From: Blastocatellia bacterium
Lineage (GTDB): Bacteria; Acidobacteriota; Blastocatellia; UBA7656; JADIYM01
Assembly (NCBI GenBank): GCA_016705245.1
Contig: JADIYM010000003.1
Span: 1 to 64,000 of the forward strand
Reading direction: 5' to 3'
DNA: 64,000 bases
The notes beneath the pieces are model-generated. The model did no database searches. It was not told the origin of the DNA and saw only the letters and a program-made list of their open reading frames with translations. Shown piece after piece: positions 26,376-35,523 of this stretch. The translations under genes and the position numbers were made by a program. Positions within the stretch are counted from its first letter, which is position 1; each line of letters opens with the position of its first letter.

Positions 26376-26444
26376 CCGCGGCATCCATTTGGCACCCGTA
26401 CGCAATTCGGACGTTGTACCAGCGTCGGCCTCTGGGCGCCGTGT

Positions 26445-26474
26445 TTGACCCTCTCTCGCAAGGATGCCTATACT
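26445..26474 (+). promoter_or_regulatory. strong promoter for the VWFA gene cluster
   Basis: TTGACC (26445-26450), an 18-bp spacer and TATACT (26469-26474) lie immediately upstream of the first VWFA gene. The predicted start site, about 26481, leaves at most a few leader bases before the ATG at 26485. The upstream ATG at 26464 would lie inside the promoter. Confidence 0.65.
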
Positions 26475-26484
26475 TTTTCGTTTT

Positions 26485-27462
26485 ATGAACACACGATTGA
26501 TGACCGGATTTCGCACCATCGTTTTCGTCGCCCTTGCTGTCCTCGTCGCCGTGCCAGGCCTGGCCGCGGGGACGCGGCAGCAGCAGGACGACGATCAGAC
26601 CCAGATCGAGGCCCTCGAGGTCTTCCTGCCGGTCATGGTCTTCGACAAGAAGGGCGAGTTCGTTCCCGGACTTCAACGCCAGAACTTCCGCGTCTTCGAG
26701 GACGGGGTCGAGCAGCAGATCACGTCGTTCGACGCACCGACGCAGCTTCCTCTCAACATCGCCCTGCTCATCGACACGAGCTCGTCGGTCAAGCGGAAGC
26801 TGAAATTCGAGAAGGAGGCGGCGGCGGCGTTCGTGATGTCGATTCTCGAGCGATCCGTCGATCGGGCCCTGCTGGCGACGTTCGATTCCGTCGTGACACT
26901 GCACGTCGACTTCTCGCGCGATTCGGGAGATCTGACGCGGTCGATCGACACGATCAAGGCAGGCGGCAATACGCGCCTCTACGACGCGATCTATCGCGTC
27001 TGCGAAGAAAAGATGGCGCAGCTTCCCCCCGGCACCCGACCCGTGATGCTCGTGATCACGGACGGCGCGGACGTCGGAAGCGACCGATCGCTCGACGAAG
27101 CCATTGCGATGGCACAGCGGACGAGCGTCACGATCTTCGGCATCAGTACTCGCAACTACTCGGACATCAACGCCGGGACCACTCGAGGCTCAGTCGACAA
27201 GGACCTCGAGAAGCTCTGCGAACAGACGGGTGGGCGAACCTTTCTGCCCTATCAGCGAATCGAACTCGAGCGCGCATTTGCCGGAGTCAGGACACTCCTG
27301 CGAAACCAGTACGTCATCTACTACGAACCGAAGAACCAGGTACGAGACGGCAAGTATCGAAAGATCGAAGTGAAGACGGAGAACATCGATAGGAAGGCGG
27401 ACATTCGCGCCAAGGCCGGCTACTTTGCCGTGCCGGCAGGCACGGACACCATTCCGCGCTAA
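26485..27462 (+). CDS. VWFA-related secreted protein, first of three in tandem
   Basis: The 325-residue protein has a signal peptide (TIVFVALAVLVAVPGLAAG) and a von Willebrand factor A-like domain of the acidobacterial VWFA-related type. The typical opening (VMVFDKKGEFVPGLQRQNFR..EDGVEQQI) precedes the MIDAS motif DTSSS (ALLIDTSSSV) and VITDGADVGSDRS. It ends with the family's NQYVIYYEP..RDGKYRKIEV and AKAGYFAV signature. Such proteins are exported and are presumed to bind ligands through a metal ion; the function is unknown. It starts a three-gene run of paralogues. Confidence 0.88.
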   Translation: MNTRLMTGFRTIVFVALAVLVAVPGLAAGTRQQQDDDQTQIEALEVFLPVMVFDKKGEFVPGLQRQNFRVFEDGVEQQITSFDAPTQLPLNIALLIDTSSSVKRKLKFEKEAAAAFVMSILERSVDRALLATFDSVVTLHVDFSRDSGDLTRSIDTIKAGGNTRLYDAIYRVCEEKMAQLPPGTRPVMLVITDGADVGSDRSLDEAIAMAQRTSVTIFGISTRNYSDINAGTTRGSVDKDLEKLCEQTGGRTFLPYQRIELERAFAGVRTLLRNQYVIYYEPKNQVRDGKYRKIEVKTENIDRKADIRAKAGYFAVPAGTDTIPR

Positions 27463-27473
27463 CGGAGGGCCTC

Positions 27474-28553
27474 GTGGGACGAACTCGAATTGCACTCGTG
27501 ACGGGTCTCGTGACGTTTCTGCTCGTGTCGTCGACCGCAACGTCGGCGCAGGACGGGCCGATTCGCAATCGGCGAACTACGCCTCCGCCGGCGGGATCGG
27601 CGCAGCAGCCCGGCGCCGATCTGCCGATCGAAAACGATCCGATCCAGCTGTCGACGGACGTCGTCAACGTACTGTTTTCGGTGACGGATCCGCAGAATAG
27701 GTTCGTCGGGAACATCGAACAGCCCGACGTCACCATCTCGGAGGACGGGCGGACGCAGGAGGTTTTTTCGTTCAGGAAGGAAACGAACCTCCCGCTCGTC
27801 TGTGCCATTCTCATCGACGTCTCGAGCAGCCAGGAGTTCACCTTTGCCGACGAAAAACGCGCGGCGCTCGCCTTCCTCCAGTCGGTCCTGAAGACGCGAA
27901 AGGACACCGCGGCGCTCGTCCGGTTTCGTGAGGACGTCGATTTCGTTCAGGGCCTCACTAATCGGCTGGACCGAGTCAACGAGGCATTCAATCGGCTGAA
28001 CTGGGAATCGAGAATCTCTACGGGCAGCCGCCACGGCGCGACGGCAATGTTCGACGCGATCGGGATCACGGCGACCGAGCTTTTTCCGCCGATCTCGGCG
28101 CCCGACGCGCCCGAGGCCGTGACGAGGCGGGCGATCATCCTGCTGACGGACGGCGACGACAACGCGAGCGACCGGACGCTTCAGGACGCAATCGACGACG
28201 CGCACCGCAGCGACGTCATCGTTTATGCACTCGGGATTGGAGATCGGTACCGTTCGACGGCCGTCAAGCGCGACGTCCTCGAGACCCTTGCCGCACAGAC
28301 TGGCGGGCGGGCTTACTTCCCCGAATCGTTCGACGACCTTCGCATTGCGTTCGGCCAGATCAACCTCGAGATGCGGAGCCAGTATCTCGTAGCCTACGAA
28401 CCGTCGAATTCCGCGCGCGACGGCGCCTATCGATCGATCGAGATTGAGGTTCCCGGCCGTAAAGACGTGCGGGTCTTCCACCGGCGAGGCTATTACGCGC
28501 CCCGCGGCGGGACCGGCGCTCCCGCGAGCGGGTCGTCCTCGGTGCGTCCCTGA
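27474..28553 (+). CDS. VWFA-related secreted protein, second of three
   Basis: This 359-residue paralogue has a signal peptide (LVTGLVTFLLVSSTATSA), a short Pro-rich linker, and the same domain plan: FSVTDPQNRFVGNIEQPDV, MIDAS DVSSS in ILIDVSSSQ, LLTDGDDNASDRT, and the closing QYLVAYEPSNSARDGAYRSI with RRGYYAP. It starts with GTG, supported by GGAGG just upstream, 11 bp after the first gene, and its stop overlaps the third gene by 1 bp (TGATG). Confidence 0.88.
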   Translation: MGRTRIALVTGLVTFLLVSSTATSAQDGPIRNRRTTPPPAGSAQQPGADLPIENDPIQLSTDVVNVLFSVTDPQNRFVGNIEQPDVTISEDGRTQEVFSFRKETNLPLVCAILIDVSSSQEFTFADEKRAALAFLQSVLKTRKDTAALVRFREDVDFVQGLTNRLDRVNEAFNRLNWESRISTGSRHGATAMFDAIGITATELFPPISAPDAPEAVTRRAIILLTDGDDNASDRTLQDAIDDAHRSDVIVYALGIGDRYRSTAVKRDVLETLAAQTGGRAYFPESFDDLRIAFGQINLEMRSQYLVAYEPSNSARDGAYRSIEIEVPGRKDVRVFHRRGYYAPRGGTGAPASGSSSVRP

Positions 28554-29600
28554 TGCGCCAGACAATTCTAGTCCTCGCGCTTTCGCTGCTCACGGCAACG
28601 AGCGGCGGCTGGCCCGCTGGCGTAGTCGCACAGCAGCGGCAGGCGCCTCAAGTCGAGGTTCCGCCACCGCCAGCCCCGCCTGAGCCGGATGAGCAGCCTC
28701 CAGCGCCAGCTCAAAAAGGACAGGACGACGATACGGTCCAGCTCGGCACCGAGCTCGTCAACGTCCCCTTCAACGTCAACGACAAGAAGAACAAGCACAT
28801 CACCGACATCCTGAAGGAAGAAGTCGTCGTGCTGGAAGACGGCGTCGCTCAGGAGGTCTTCTCGTTCGAGCGCCAGCTCGACGCGCCGCTCACCATCGCG
28901 CTGCTCATCGATACGAGCGGCAGCCAGGAGCTCACGATCGGCGCCGAACGCGAGGCCGCGTACCGGTTTTTCCAGAAGGTTCTGCGTCCACAGAAAGATG
29001 TGGCGTGCGTCATTTCGTTCGCCAAGGAAGTCACGCTCGAGCAGTCACTGACGTCGAGCCTCGAGTCGCTCACGGCATCGCTCGATCGGGTTCGCGTGTC
29101 GCCGTCCTCGGGCTTCGGTCGCGGTGGCACGGCGCCAACCAATCCACAGGCGGGAGGCACGTCGATGCACGATGCCGTCTACCTTGCCGCCGACGACGTC
29201 CTGCGGCGCGAAGCCGGTCGCCGGGTGATCATCCTCCTGACCGACGGAGTCGACACCACGAGCTCCCTGAAAGACCGAGGCGGCCATCGAACGGGCTTGG
29301 AGGTCGGAGGTGATCGTCTACTCGATCGGCATCGGCTACGGAGGCGTGGCCGACGGCGTCCTCAACAAATACGCGAAGGAGACCGGCGGGCGGGTCTTCG
29401 TACCGAGGGGGACGGATGACCTCGACCGGGCGTTCGCCGAGATCGAGAACGACCTCCGCCAGCAGTACATCGTGAGCTACTCTCCGACGAACGCTAAACG
29501 CGACGGGACGTTTCGCAAGATCGAACTGCGGCTGGCGTCGGAACTACGCAAGGACCTGCGCCTCCGGCATCGCCGCGGCTACTACGCACCGGTGAAATAG
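28553..29600 (+). CDS. VWFA-related secreted protein, third of three, interrupted by a frameshift
   Basis: The N-terminal 241 codons (28553-29275) encode a signal peptide, a Pro-rich linker, the MIDAS motif DTSGS and LLTDGVDTTSSLKD. The frame then runs into unrelated sequence. The missing rest, EAAIERAWRSEVIVYSIGIG through to IVSYSPTNAKRDG and RHRRGYYAP, is in the +1 frame from 29277 to 29600. Skipping the single C at 29276 joins the two into a 348-residue protein matching its two neighbours in length and layout. This is a 1-bp insertion, either a sequence error or a recent mutation; no slippery heptamer suggests programmed frameshifting. Confidence 0.85.
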
Positions 29601-29607
29601 CGCCCGT

Positions 29608-30393
29608 TCACGTTTGGGGCGCCGCTTCTCCGAGGATCGAGACGATCCGGCCGGCGGCGACGCCCTCGCGACGATAAGAGAACCATCGCTCCGGTTCACT
29701 CATCGTGCACGCATCGCTCACGAAGATCTGCTCACGATCGAGACCGCACAACTCGAGCTGGATGGCGCACGCTTCCTTCAGATCGATGTGGCCCTTGTCG
29801 TCGTGCACGTTCGAGACGATCCGGGATGCATACGGGAACTCGGACTGAAAGCGCGCAAGGACTTCGGCGCCGACCTCGTAAGCCTGGGCGCTGATGGCAG
29901 GACCAATCGCCGCGATGCAATCCGCGCGTCGGGCTCCGTGTTTCGCGACCATCGTCGCGAAGGTCCGCTCCACGATGCGCGCGACCGCTCCACGCCATCC
30001 GGCGTGTGCAACGGCGATTGCCCGGGTTCTTGTGTCGGCGATAAAAACGGGGACGCAGTCGGCCGTCTTGATGCCGAGCAGCGTTCCACGTCTCGCGGTC
30101 GTCATCGCGTCACATTCGGCCCTGGCGATTTCGGAGAGATCCCGATCGGTTGCGAGGACCCGGACGACGGCGGAATGCACCTGCTTTGCCATGGAGAGTC
30201 GGGCGTTGCCCAGTCCGAGTGCCGCGACGAGTCGCTCAGCCGTCACGTCCGCCGACTCGCCGGCCACGGTGCCGACACGCGTCCCGAAGGCCGCAACGAA
30301 CCCCTGGTCCTCGAATGGCAGGCATGTCAGCCAGCTGGTACCATCGCCCTCGCGAAGTTCGAATATCGTTACCGCATCACCGTCGGTCGTCAT
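29608..30393 (-). CDS. pgeF: peptidoglycan editing factor / laccase-domain protein (YfiH family)
   Basis: Multicopper-polyphenol-oxidase-fold protein. E. coli YfiH/PgeF removes wrongly incorporated amino acids from peptidoglycan precursors, and related proteins act as purine nucleoside phosphorylases. The 261-residue protein shows the zinc/metal motif set: AKQVHSAVV, GIKTADCVPVFIAD and AVAHAGWRGAVARI. It is convergent with the VWFA genes and divergent from acpS, with only 3 bp between the two start codons. GAGGA lies about 7 nt before the ATG at 30393. Confidence 0.9.
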   Translation of the reverse strand: MTTDGDAVTIFELREGDGTSWLTCLPFEDQGFVAAFGTRVGTVAGESADVTAERLVAALGLGNARLSMAKQVHSAVVRVLATDRDLSEIARAECDAMTTARRGTLLGIKTADCVPVFIADTRTRAIAVAHAGWRGAVARIVERTFATMVAKHGARRADCIAAIGPAISAQAYEVGAEVLARFQSEFPYASRIVSNVHDDKGHIDLKEACAIQLELCGLDREQIFVSDACTMSEPERWFSYRREGVAAGRIVSILGEAAPQT

Positions 30394-30396
30394 CAG

Positions 30397-30774
30397 ATGA
30401 TCCTCGCAATTGGCATCGACATCGTTGAAGTGGCACGCATCGAGCGCGCGATCGATCGACTTGGCCAGCGTTTCATTGAACGAATCTTCACGGAAGCGGA
30501 AGCGGGCTATTGCGTCGGACGTCCGTCGGCCGCAGTTCACTTCGCCGGACGTTTTGCCGCAAAAGAGTCGGCCATGAAGGCGCTTGGAACGGGATGGGGA
30601 GACGGTGTCTCATGGCGCGACGTCGAGATTCTGCCCGGGGTCGGTCCCCCGCGCCTGGAGTTTCATGGAATCGCTCTCGACCGGTTTCGAGAGCTCGGCG
30701 CATCGCGCGCGTTTGTGTCCATCTCGCATACGGGCGGAATGGCGGTTGCCCAAACGATCATCGAAGGCGACTGA
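30397..30774 (+). CDS. acpS: holo-[acyl-carrier-protein] synthase
   Basis: Transfers the 4'-phosphopantetheine arm from CoA to the serine of acyl carrier proteins. The 125-residue protein shows the complete AcpS pattern: GIDIVEVARIERAI with the Mg-binding Asp, FAAKESAMKALGTG with the catalytic Glu, and the C-terminal SISHTGGMAVA. Standard length. It stands at the edge of the putative acyl-chain cluster and may serve both that cluster's ACP and the housekeeping one. Its promoter must lie within pgeF, because the two ATGs are 3 bp apart. Confidence 0.95.
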   Translation: MILAIGIDIVEVARIERAIDRLGQRFIERIFTEAEAGYCVGRPSAAVHFAGRFAAKESAMKALGTGWGDGVSWRDVEILPGVGPPRLEFHGIALDRFRELGASRAFVSISHTGGMAVAQTIIEGD

Positions 30775-30797
30775 CCGAGGGAGGACCGCAGGGTACC

Positions 30798-32417
30798 TCA
30801 TCGCGCGAACATTCGCCGGACCTTCCGCCGAATCTTGAGAAGCGGCCCGGCGGCCTCCTCGAGGATGGCGCGTTCCTCCGGCTCGATTCCGAGTCGTACG
30901 AGCAGTGCCACGTAGCCGCCAACGACGACCGCCGCGATCACCGCGGTCCGGACGATCTGCAGGAGATGGCGGCCCTCGTCGGCTGACATGTCGGGGAGCA
31001 ACCTCGACACGATGAGCCCGACCGACAGCGCAATCGCCATGGCGAAAACCGGCTTTAGCATCCGCCGTCCGTAGAGCCGGATCTTCAGAGCCCGCTGCAC
31101 GTAGATCGACATCACCGGCACGAGCATGAGGACCGTAACGAGGCCGCACATCGCGGCACCGACCGTGCCGTATTCCGGCACGAAGCGAAGAGCGAGCAGC
31201 GTGTAAAACGAAGCCGCCGCGACCAGACAATAGACCGACTGCCGCGCCCGTCCTGACATGACCAGGAGCGCCATCAACGGGCCGGCCGCCTGACCGATGA
31301 GCAACGCTATGCAGAGGATCCGAAGGGTCGGCGCGGCAGGGACGAACTGCGATCCGAGCACCCCGAGCACGTCTGCCGGAAAAGCGATCATCAGGCCGTA
31401 CGGAATGAGAGCAAACGTCACGATCCAGCGCGTGTAGACACGTGTTTCGGCCGACAGGACATCGTTCTGGCCCTGAGCGAGCAGGGCGGCAATTCGGGGC
31501 CGGAATGCGCCCATGAGCGAGCCCGAGAAGAAATACGCGACACCGGTCAACTTGAGGGCGACGTTGAAAATGCTCACGTCGACCGTGGTGCGATACACCG
31601 CAAAGACACCGATATTGAATGCGCGGAAGGATTTGGTCGCAAGATCGTTGAGCGTCAGCGGAACGACGAACGCGAGTGTCTCCTTGACGCGCATCACGGC
31701 CTTCACGCCGGCAATCATCGGCCAGACGTGCCGGGCAAAAACCGCAAGGGCGCACACGGAGCTGGCCACGAGCGCGATGGCATAAGCTGCGGGAATCGCG
31801 TAGTAGCCCGACACGCCGGCGCCGAAAAGCGCCAGCAGGGCGAGCAGCCTGGCCAACGGCTCGACGACGTTGTTCGCGACGACCATGTCGCGTATCCGGC
31901 CCATTCCGTAAAGCGCCTGAAGAAGCACGAAGTTGAACGAGAAGATCGGAGTGAGAAATCCGAACACTCGAATCGGCTCGATGATCTTCGTTTGCGTCGG
32001 CAGGAACACGGCCACGATCTCGCCGGTGCCGAGCAGGAGCGCGGATCCGCATACGAGTGCAAGGGACAGGCTCAGCATGAAACCGAACTTGATCGCCCCC
32101 TTGAGTCTTGCAGCGTCCTCGATGGCGATGGCCGCCGCCGCGTCGCGCACCAGACTGCGGCCGAGCCCGAAGCTCACGATCGCCCGCACGATCTGAAACA
32201 CGCCGAGCGCGATCAGATAGGCGCCGTATATCTCGAGACCGTAGATCTTCGTCGCGACAATGAGGAACAGGAAACCCAGACCGCGGTCGAAGAGGTCTCC
32301 GGCCATCAACACGCCGGTATCACGTCCGACACGAACGGCCGACTTTGCCCGACGGGCGCCCGGAGCTTCCTCGCGCGCGCCCGGCTCGATGGCTGTTTCG
32401 TTCGGCCCGTTCGTCAC
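30798..32417 (-). CDS. polysaccharide/lipid flippase of the MOP superfamily
   Basis: The 539-residue protein has 12-14 hydrophobic segments and a soluble C-terminal Arg/Lys-rich tail, with the LVATKIYG-like first helices and the layout of oligosaccharide flippases (Wzx/MVF-like). It would move a lipid-linked substrate across the cytoplasmic membrane. It shares the minus strand with the diiron and alkaline-phosphatase-superfamily genes just upstream (45-bp and 517-bp gaps) and stands opposite the ketosynthase operon, so it may export that cluster's product; the substrate is unknown. Confidence 0.85.
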   Translation of the reverse strand: MTNGPNETAIEPGAREEAPGARRAKSAVRVGRDTGVLMAGDLFDRGLGFLFLIVATKIYGLEIYGAYLIALGVFQIVRAIVSFGLGRSLVRDAAAAIAIEDAARLKGAIKFGFMLSLSLALVCGSALLLGTGEIVAVFLPTQTKIIEPIRVFGFLTPIFSFNFVLLQALYGMGRIRDMVVANNVVEPLARLLALLALFGAGVSGYYAIPAAYAIALVASSVCALAVFARHVWPMIAGVKAVMRVKETLAFVVPLTLNDLATKSFRAFNIGVFAVYRTTVDVSIFNVALKLTGVAYFFSGSLMGAFRPRIAALLAQGQNDVLSAETRVYTRWIVTFALIPYGLMIAFPADVLGVLGSQFVPAAPTLRILCIALLIGQAAGPLMALLVMSGRARQSVYCLVAAASFYTLLALRFVPEYGTVGAAMCGLVTVLMLVPVMSIYVQRALKIRLYGRRMLKPVFAMAIALSVGLIVSRLLPDMSADEGRHLLQIVRTAVIAAVVVGGYVALLVRLGIEPEERAILEEAAGPLLKIRRKVRRMFAR

Positions 32418-32462
32418 GCCCGGAGCCTTAGAAACCGAGATCCACGCCGGAGTTCGATGGCG

Positions 32463-33167
32463 TCACTTGCTCGACTGCGCGACAGCCATCGTATCCGTGA
32501 GCATGACTTTCGCGATGTGATTGGGAAGGTGAAGCCTGCGGATGCGCTGGGAATGGTGGAAAAGGCAACGCATCGTGAACCATTCGTTGTCGACGGCAAG
32601 CTCATTGTTGATTGCCTGGAACGACTGGAAGAGCGAAAAGAGCATCGGCAGGGTCTCGCGGTGGACCTCGACCAGCGCCTCCATTTTCGCCGCATCGTCA
32701 CCAACGATGTCTCGCAACACCGAGATGTTCAGCGAGATGTGCCGAGCCTCATCGGCGACGATCTCCTTGAAAACGGCCGAAAGCTTCGGGTCGACGGTGT
32801 CGCAATGCGTCAGGAGCGTCGAGAATGCGGCGCCCTCCAGCATGAAGCAGCCCGAGATCACGCCACCAATGATGTCGCGCTTTCGCATCCGATCGATGAC
32901 GACATCGTTGAACCGGTGCATGGCTTCCACCGGCTCCACCGTCGGCAGTCCAAGACGGACGCGTTCTGCGGCGAACATCTTGTGGTGCCGCTTCTCGTCT
33001 TCCAACTGCTCTTCGATCTGGCGGAGGATGTCTTCGTTGGTGATGAACTCGAGCCCCATCGGTACCGCAGTGAAAGATATCTCTTCGCCGAGCAGGAACT
33101 GAGCAAGCATCGCGGCCAGCGCCTCGCGATATCCAGGCGAATCGAGCAATTCCGACTTGAACTCCAT
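32463..33167 (-). CDS. ferritin-like diiron protein (possible oxygenase)
   Basis: This 234-residue all-helical protein shows a complete four-helix-bundle diiron set: Glu29, Glu58xxHis61 (in EDEKRHH), Glu111 (MLEGAAF) and Glu140xxHis143 (ADEARHI). The spacing E-29-ExxH-50-E-29-ExxH nearly equals that of aldehyde-deformylating oxygenase and related enzymes. It has no membrane segment. The exact reaction cannot be told from sequence; N-oxygenation, hydroxylation or desaturation are all possible. The ATG at 33167 follows GGAGA; the longer open frame to 33281 is repeat DNA. Confidence 0.8.
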   Translation of the reverse strand: MEFKSELLDSPGYREALAAMLAQFLLGEEISFTAVPMGLEFITNEDILRQIEEQLEDEKRHHKMFAAERVRLGLPTVEPVEAMHRFNDVVIDRMRKRDIIGGVISGCFMLEGAAFSTLLTHCDTVDPKLSAVFKEIVADEARHISLNISVLRDIVGDDAAKMEALVEVHRETLPMLFSLFQSFQAINNELAVDNEWFTMRCLFHHSQRIRRLHLPNHIAKVMLTDTMAVAQSSK

Positions 33168-33266
33168 CGTCTCTCCAAATTCAGGGTTGTTGACTGGCGC
33201 TCGGTACGAATTGCGGATGCTATCATCGGCCGGATCGGGTCTGCAAAGTGGCGTTCCATTCGACGC

Positions 33267-33650
33267 GACCGCGCCCGACACTCACAGCAGGCCTGTTGCA
33301 GCTCATGGCCCCGGGCCCACAGTCGGCCCCTCGCTGCGCTCGGGGTTCTGGGTCTGGCGGGGGCCGTTCTCACGGCCCGTTCAATCGCGCACTGATTGGC
33401 CACGCACGCCGAGCGTCAAGCGGGGTCCGTTCTCACGGCCCGTTCAATCGCGCACTGATTGGCCCAGAACCCGGAGCGCAGCGACGGGCTGACTGTGGCA
33501 TTGGTGGCGGTTGGGGAACCGCATCGACCGCGCCCGAGACTCACAGCAGGCCTGTTGCAGCTCACGGCCCCGGGCCCACAGTCGGCCCTTCGCTGCGCTC
33601 GGGGTTCTGGGTCTGGCGGGGTCTGTTCTCACGGCACGTTCAATGGCGCA
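33267..33650. repeat. duplicated 125-bp element between diiron and phosphatase genes
   Basis: The 125-bp segment at 33267-33391 recurs at 33526-33650 (259 bp apart) with only a few substitutions. A third, partial copy of its end (GTCCGTTCTCACGGCCCGTT onward) lies at 33424-33464, and an inverted copy of part of it (CCCGGAGCGCAGCGACGGGC) at about 33470-33489. No plausible gene is found in this 517-bp gap, and the open frames here are by-products of the repeats. Confidence 0.8.
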
Positions 33651-33684
33651 CCGCTGCGCTCGGGGCTGGCCCTGTCTGAGCCCG

Positions 33685-35311
33685 CTACATGTACCCGAGG
33701 TCCCGAAGGCTCTGCTCGATCGATTCCCGCTCCACTTCACCCTTCGACGACGGTGTGAATTTCACTGGGACTTTTTCGATACGAACGGGCCGGCGTGCGA
33801 TGGCACCGTCGACAAACGCATCCGCCAGCACGCTGCCTTTCATTGCAGGTGGCACGGGAAGATTCAGCAGATGCAGGATCGTGGGAGCTATATCGAGGAT
33901 GCGGGAGCCTTCGATGGTTGTTCCCTTCTGAAGTTCGGGGCCTGCCGCAACGAAGAGCCCCTTCATGACGTGGTAACCGTTGAATCGCGCCCCCTGCGAG
34001 GGACCAACCACGAAGTTGCGTCGGAGGCCGTACTCCGTGATGAATCCGGCCCGGCACATGACGACGAGGTCCGGCGCATCGGCGGCGGCCGGACCGTCAA
34101 ACGCCTGGTCCTTGGTCAGCACGGCTTCGAAAACCGGGTCACCCGTGTCAGGGTCGATCAGACCCGCCAGACCTTCGCGGATCTCCTCACGGACGCGAAG
34201 ATACTCCTCGCCGGGCTCGACTATGCCAAGCGGGTAACGGTCCTTGGTGCAGATCCAGATATAGCCGGGCGGCTCGGCGTGCGCCCTCGTGCTGGACCAC
34301 CGGATCCCCTGCTCGAGCTTCTCGAGCAGGCGAGCGGCGATCTGCGTCATCTGATCCTCGTCTTCCTTGAACTTCCGCCGCTTGACGAACCGCCGACGGA
34401 ACTTCCGCTGGACCTTGAGCAACAGGAGCTCGAGTCCCTGGCGAAACGTCGTCCGGAAATCCATGTAGCCGTTTTCGACGAGCCACTTGTTGAGATAGAC
34501 GGCGCCGTGGACGCCGGTGTGTCCGTGATCCGACATCACGATGACGGTCGCGTCGTCCCCGGCCTCCTCGACAATTCGTCCAATGCCGGCGTCCGCCTCG
34601 CGGTAGTAGTCCCGGATGTAGTTCCTGCGCGCTTCGACCCCGCTTCGGCCGTCCATGTCCTTCCAGAAGAAGTGCATCAGCGAGTCCCCGGGCTGCCAGA
34701 CCGTGAAAGATGTCCCACGCCTCGCGGCGCATGAGGAAGAGAGCCTCTTCGACGTGTGTCCGAAGCGTCGCAACGGCGTCTTCGAAGTAGGCGTCGCGTT
34801 CACCCTTGAGCTTCCGAGTATTCGGATACAGCTTGTACCCGGGAATGTTCGCGATGAGCTCGTCTTTCAGCGACTTCGGGTACGTGCAGTCCGATCGAAT
34901 GTCGGTGAGGGGGATCCCCGAGATCAAGGCTCCGTCAATCTCGAACGGCGGATGCGCAGCCGGCAGATGGAGCACCAGCGAGCGCTTTCCCGCTGCACCG
35001 AGAAAGTCCCAGAGAGCCGGCACGCGCCGGTCCAGCGCGTTGAAGAAATCGAGGTTCGACCTTCCGAACCGCGGGCGAGCGAAGTTGAGCACGCCGTGGT
35101 CCGCCGGCGGCACGCCAGTCACCGCGGTGGTCCACGCCGGCGGCGTCAGCGGCGGGATCACGCTCTCGAGCCCACCCGAAACACCACGCTCGATCAGACG
35201 GGCGAGGTTTGGCAGGAGCCCTTCCGAGATCCACGGGTTCAACAACTCGAGCGACGCGCCATCCAGACCGACAATCACGACGCGTGGCGTGGAACGCCCG
35301 TCACTACCCAT
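33685..35311 (-). CDS. alkaline-phosphatase-superfamily phosphodiesterase, interrupted by a frameshift
   Basis: The N-terminal 202 codons (35311-34706) begin with RVVIVGLDGASLELL, where the Asp binds metal, and contain PPLTPPAWTTAVTG with the likely nucleophile Thr. They end at FLMRREAWDIF. The rest is in another frame from 34704: TVWQPGDSLMHFFW, then VIVMSDHGHTGVHG (metal-binding), to the stop at 33685. Dropping one base near 34705 gives a 541-residue protein of the type I phosphodiesterase/nucleotide pyrophosphatase group. GGAGG precedes the ATG. This is probably an assembly error or a recent mutation. The family acts on phospho- or sulfo-lipid groups. Confidence 0.85.
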
Positions 35312-35374
35312 CGCTCCTCCAGATATCGGATCTCGTCGCCCGTCACCACGAAAACGCCGCCGGCGAAGTCGCAC

Positions 35375-35380
35375 ACTATA
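35375..35380 (-). promoter_or_regulatory. -10 box for the alkaline-phosphatase-superfamily gene
   Basis: TATAGT on the minus strand lies 64 bp before the ATG at 35311. A matching -35 (TCGGCC at 17 bp) is poor. It forms a divergent promoter pair with the ACP operon promoter. Confidence 0.35.
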
Positions 35381-35433
35381 CCTGACCGTGTCTCGCCGGC
35401 CGATGGACGGCCCCATGCGGCAGCGGGCGTTCC

Positions 35434-35462
35434 TTGCCGGCCCCCATGCCGCGTGGTAGTAT
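35434..35462 (+). promoter_or_regulatory. promoter for the ACP-ketosynthase operon
   Basis: TTGCCG (35434-35439), a 17-bp spacer and TAGTAT (35457-35462) lie 61 bp before the ACP start. This implies a leader of about 55 nt and one transcript covering at least the next four genes. Confidence 0.65.
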
Positions 35463-35523
35463 GCCGGCTTTTCACCAGAGGACTGCATTTGCAGTAACGC
35501 ACTGACAGGGAGGACTTTGCGGC

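Noticed and set aside
29265..29290. Programmed ribosomal frameshifting in the third VWFA gene
   Set aside because: There is no slippery heptamer, and the paralogues next to it have no such arrangement.
33157..34734. Plus-strand frames across the 33.3-33.7 kb repeats and beyond
   Set aside because: They run through repeat DNA and then antisense to the phosphodiesterase gene, whose metal-binding motifs show the true strand.
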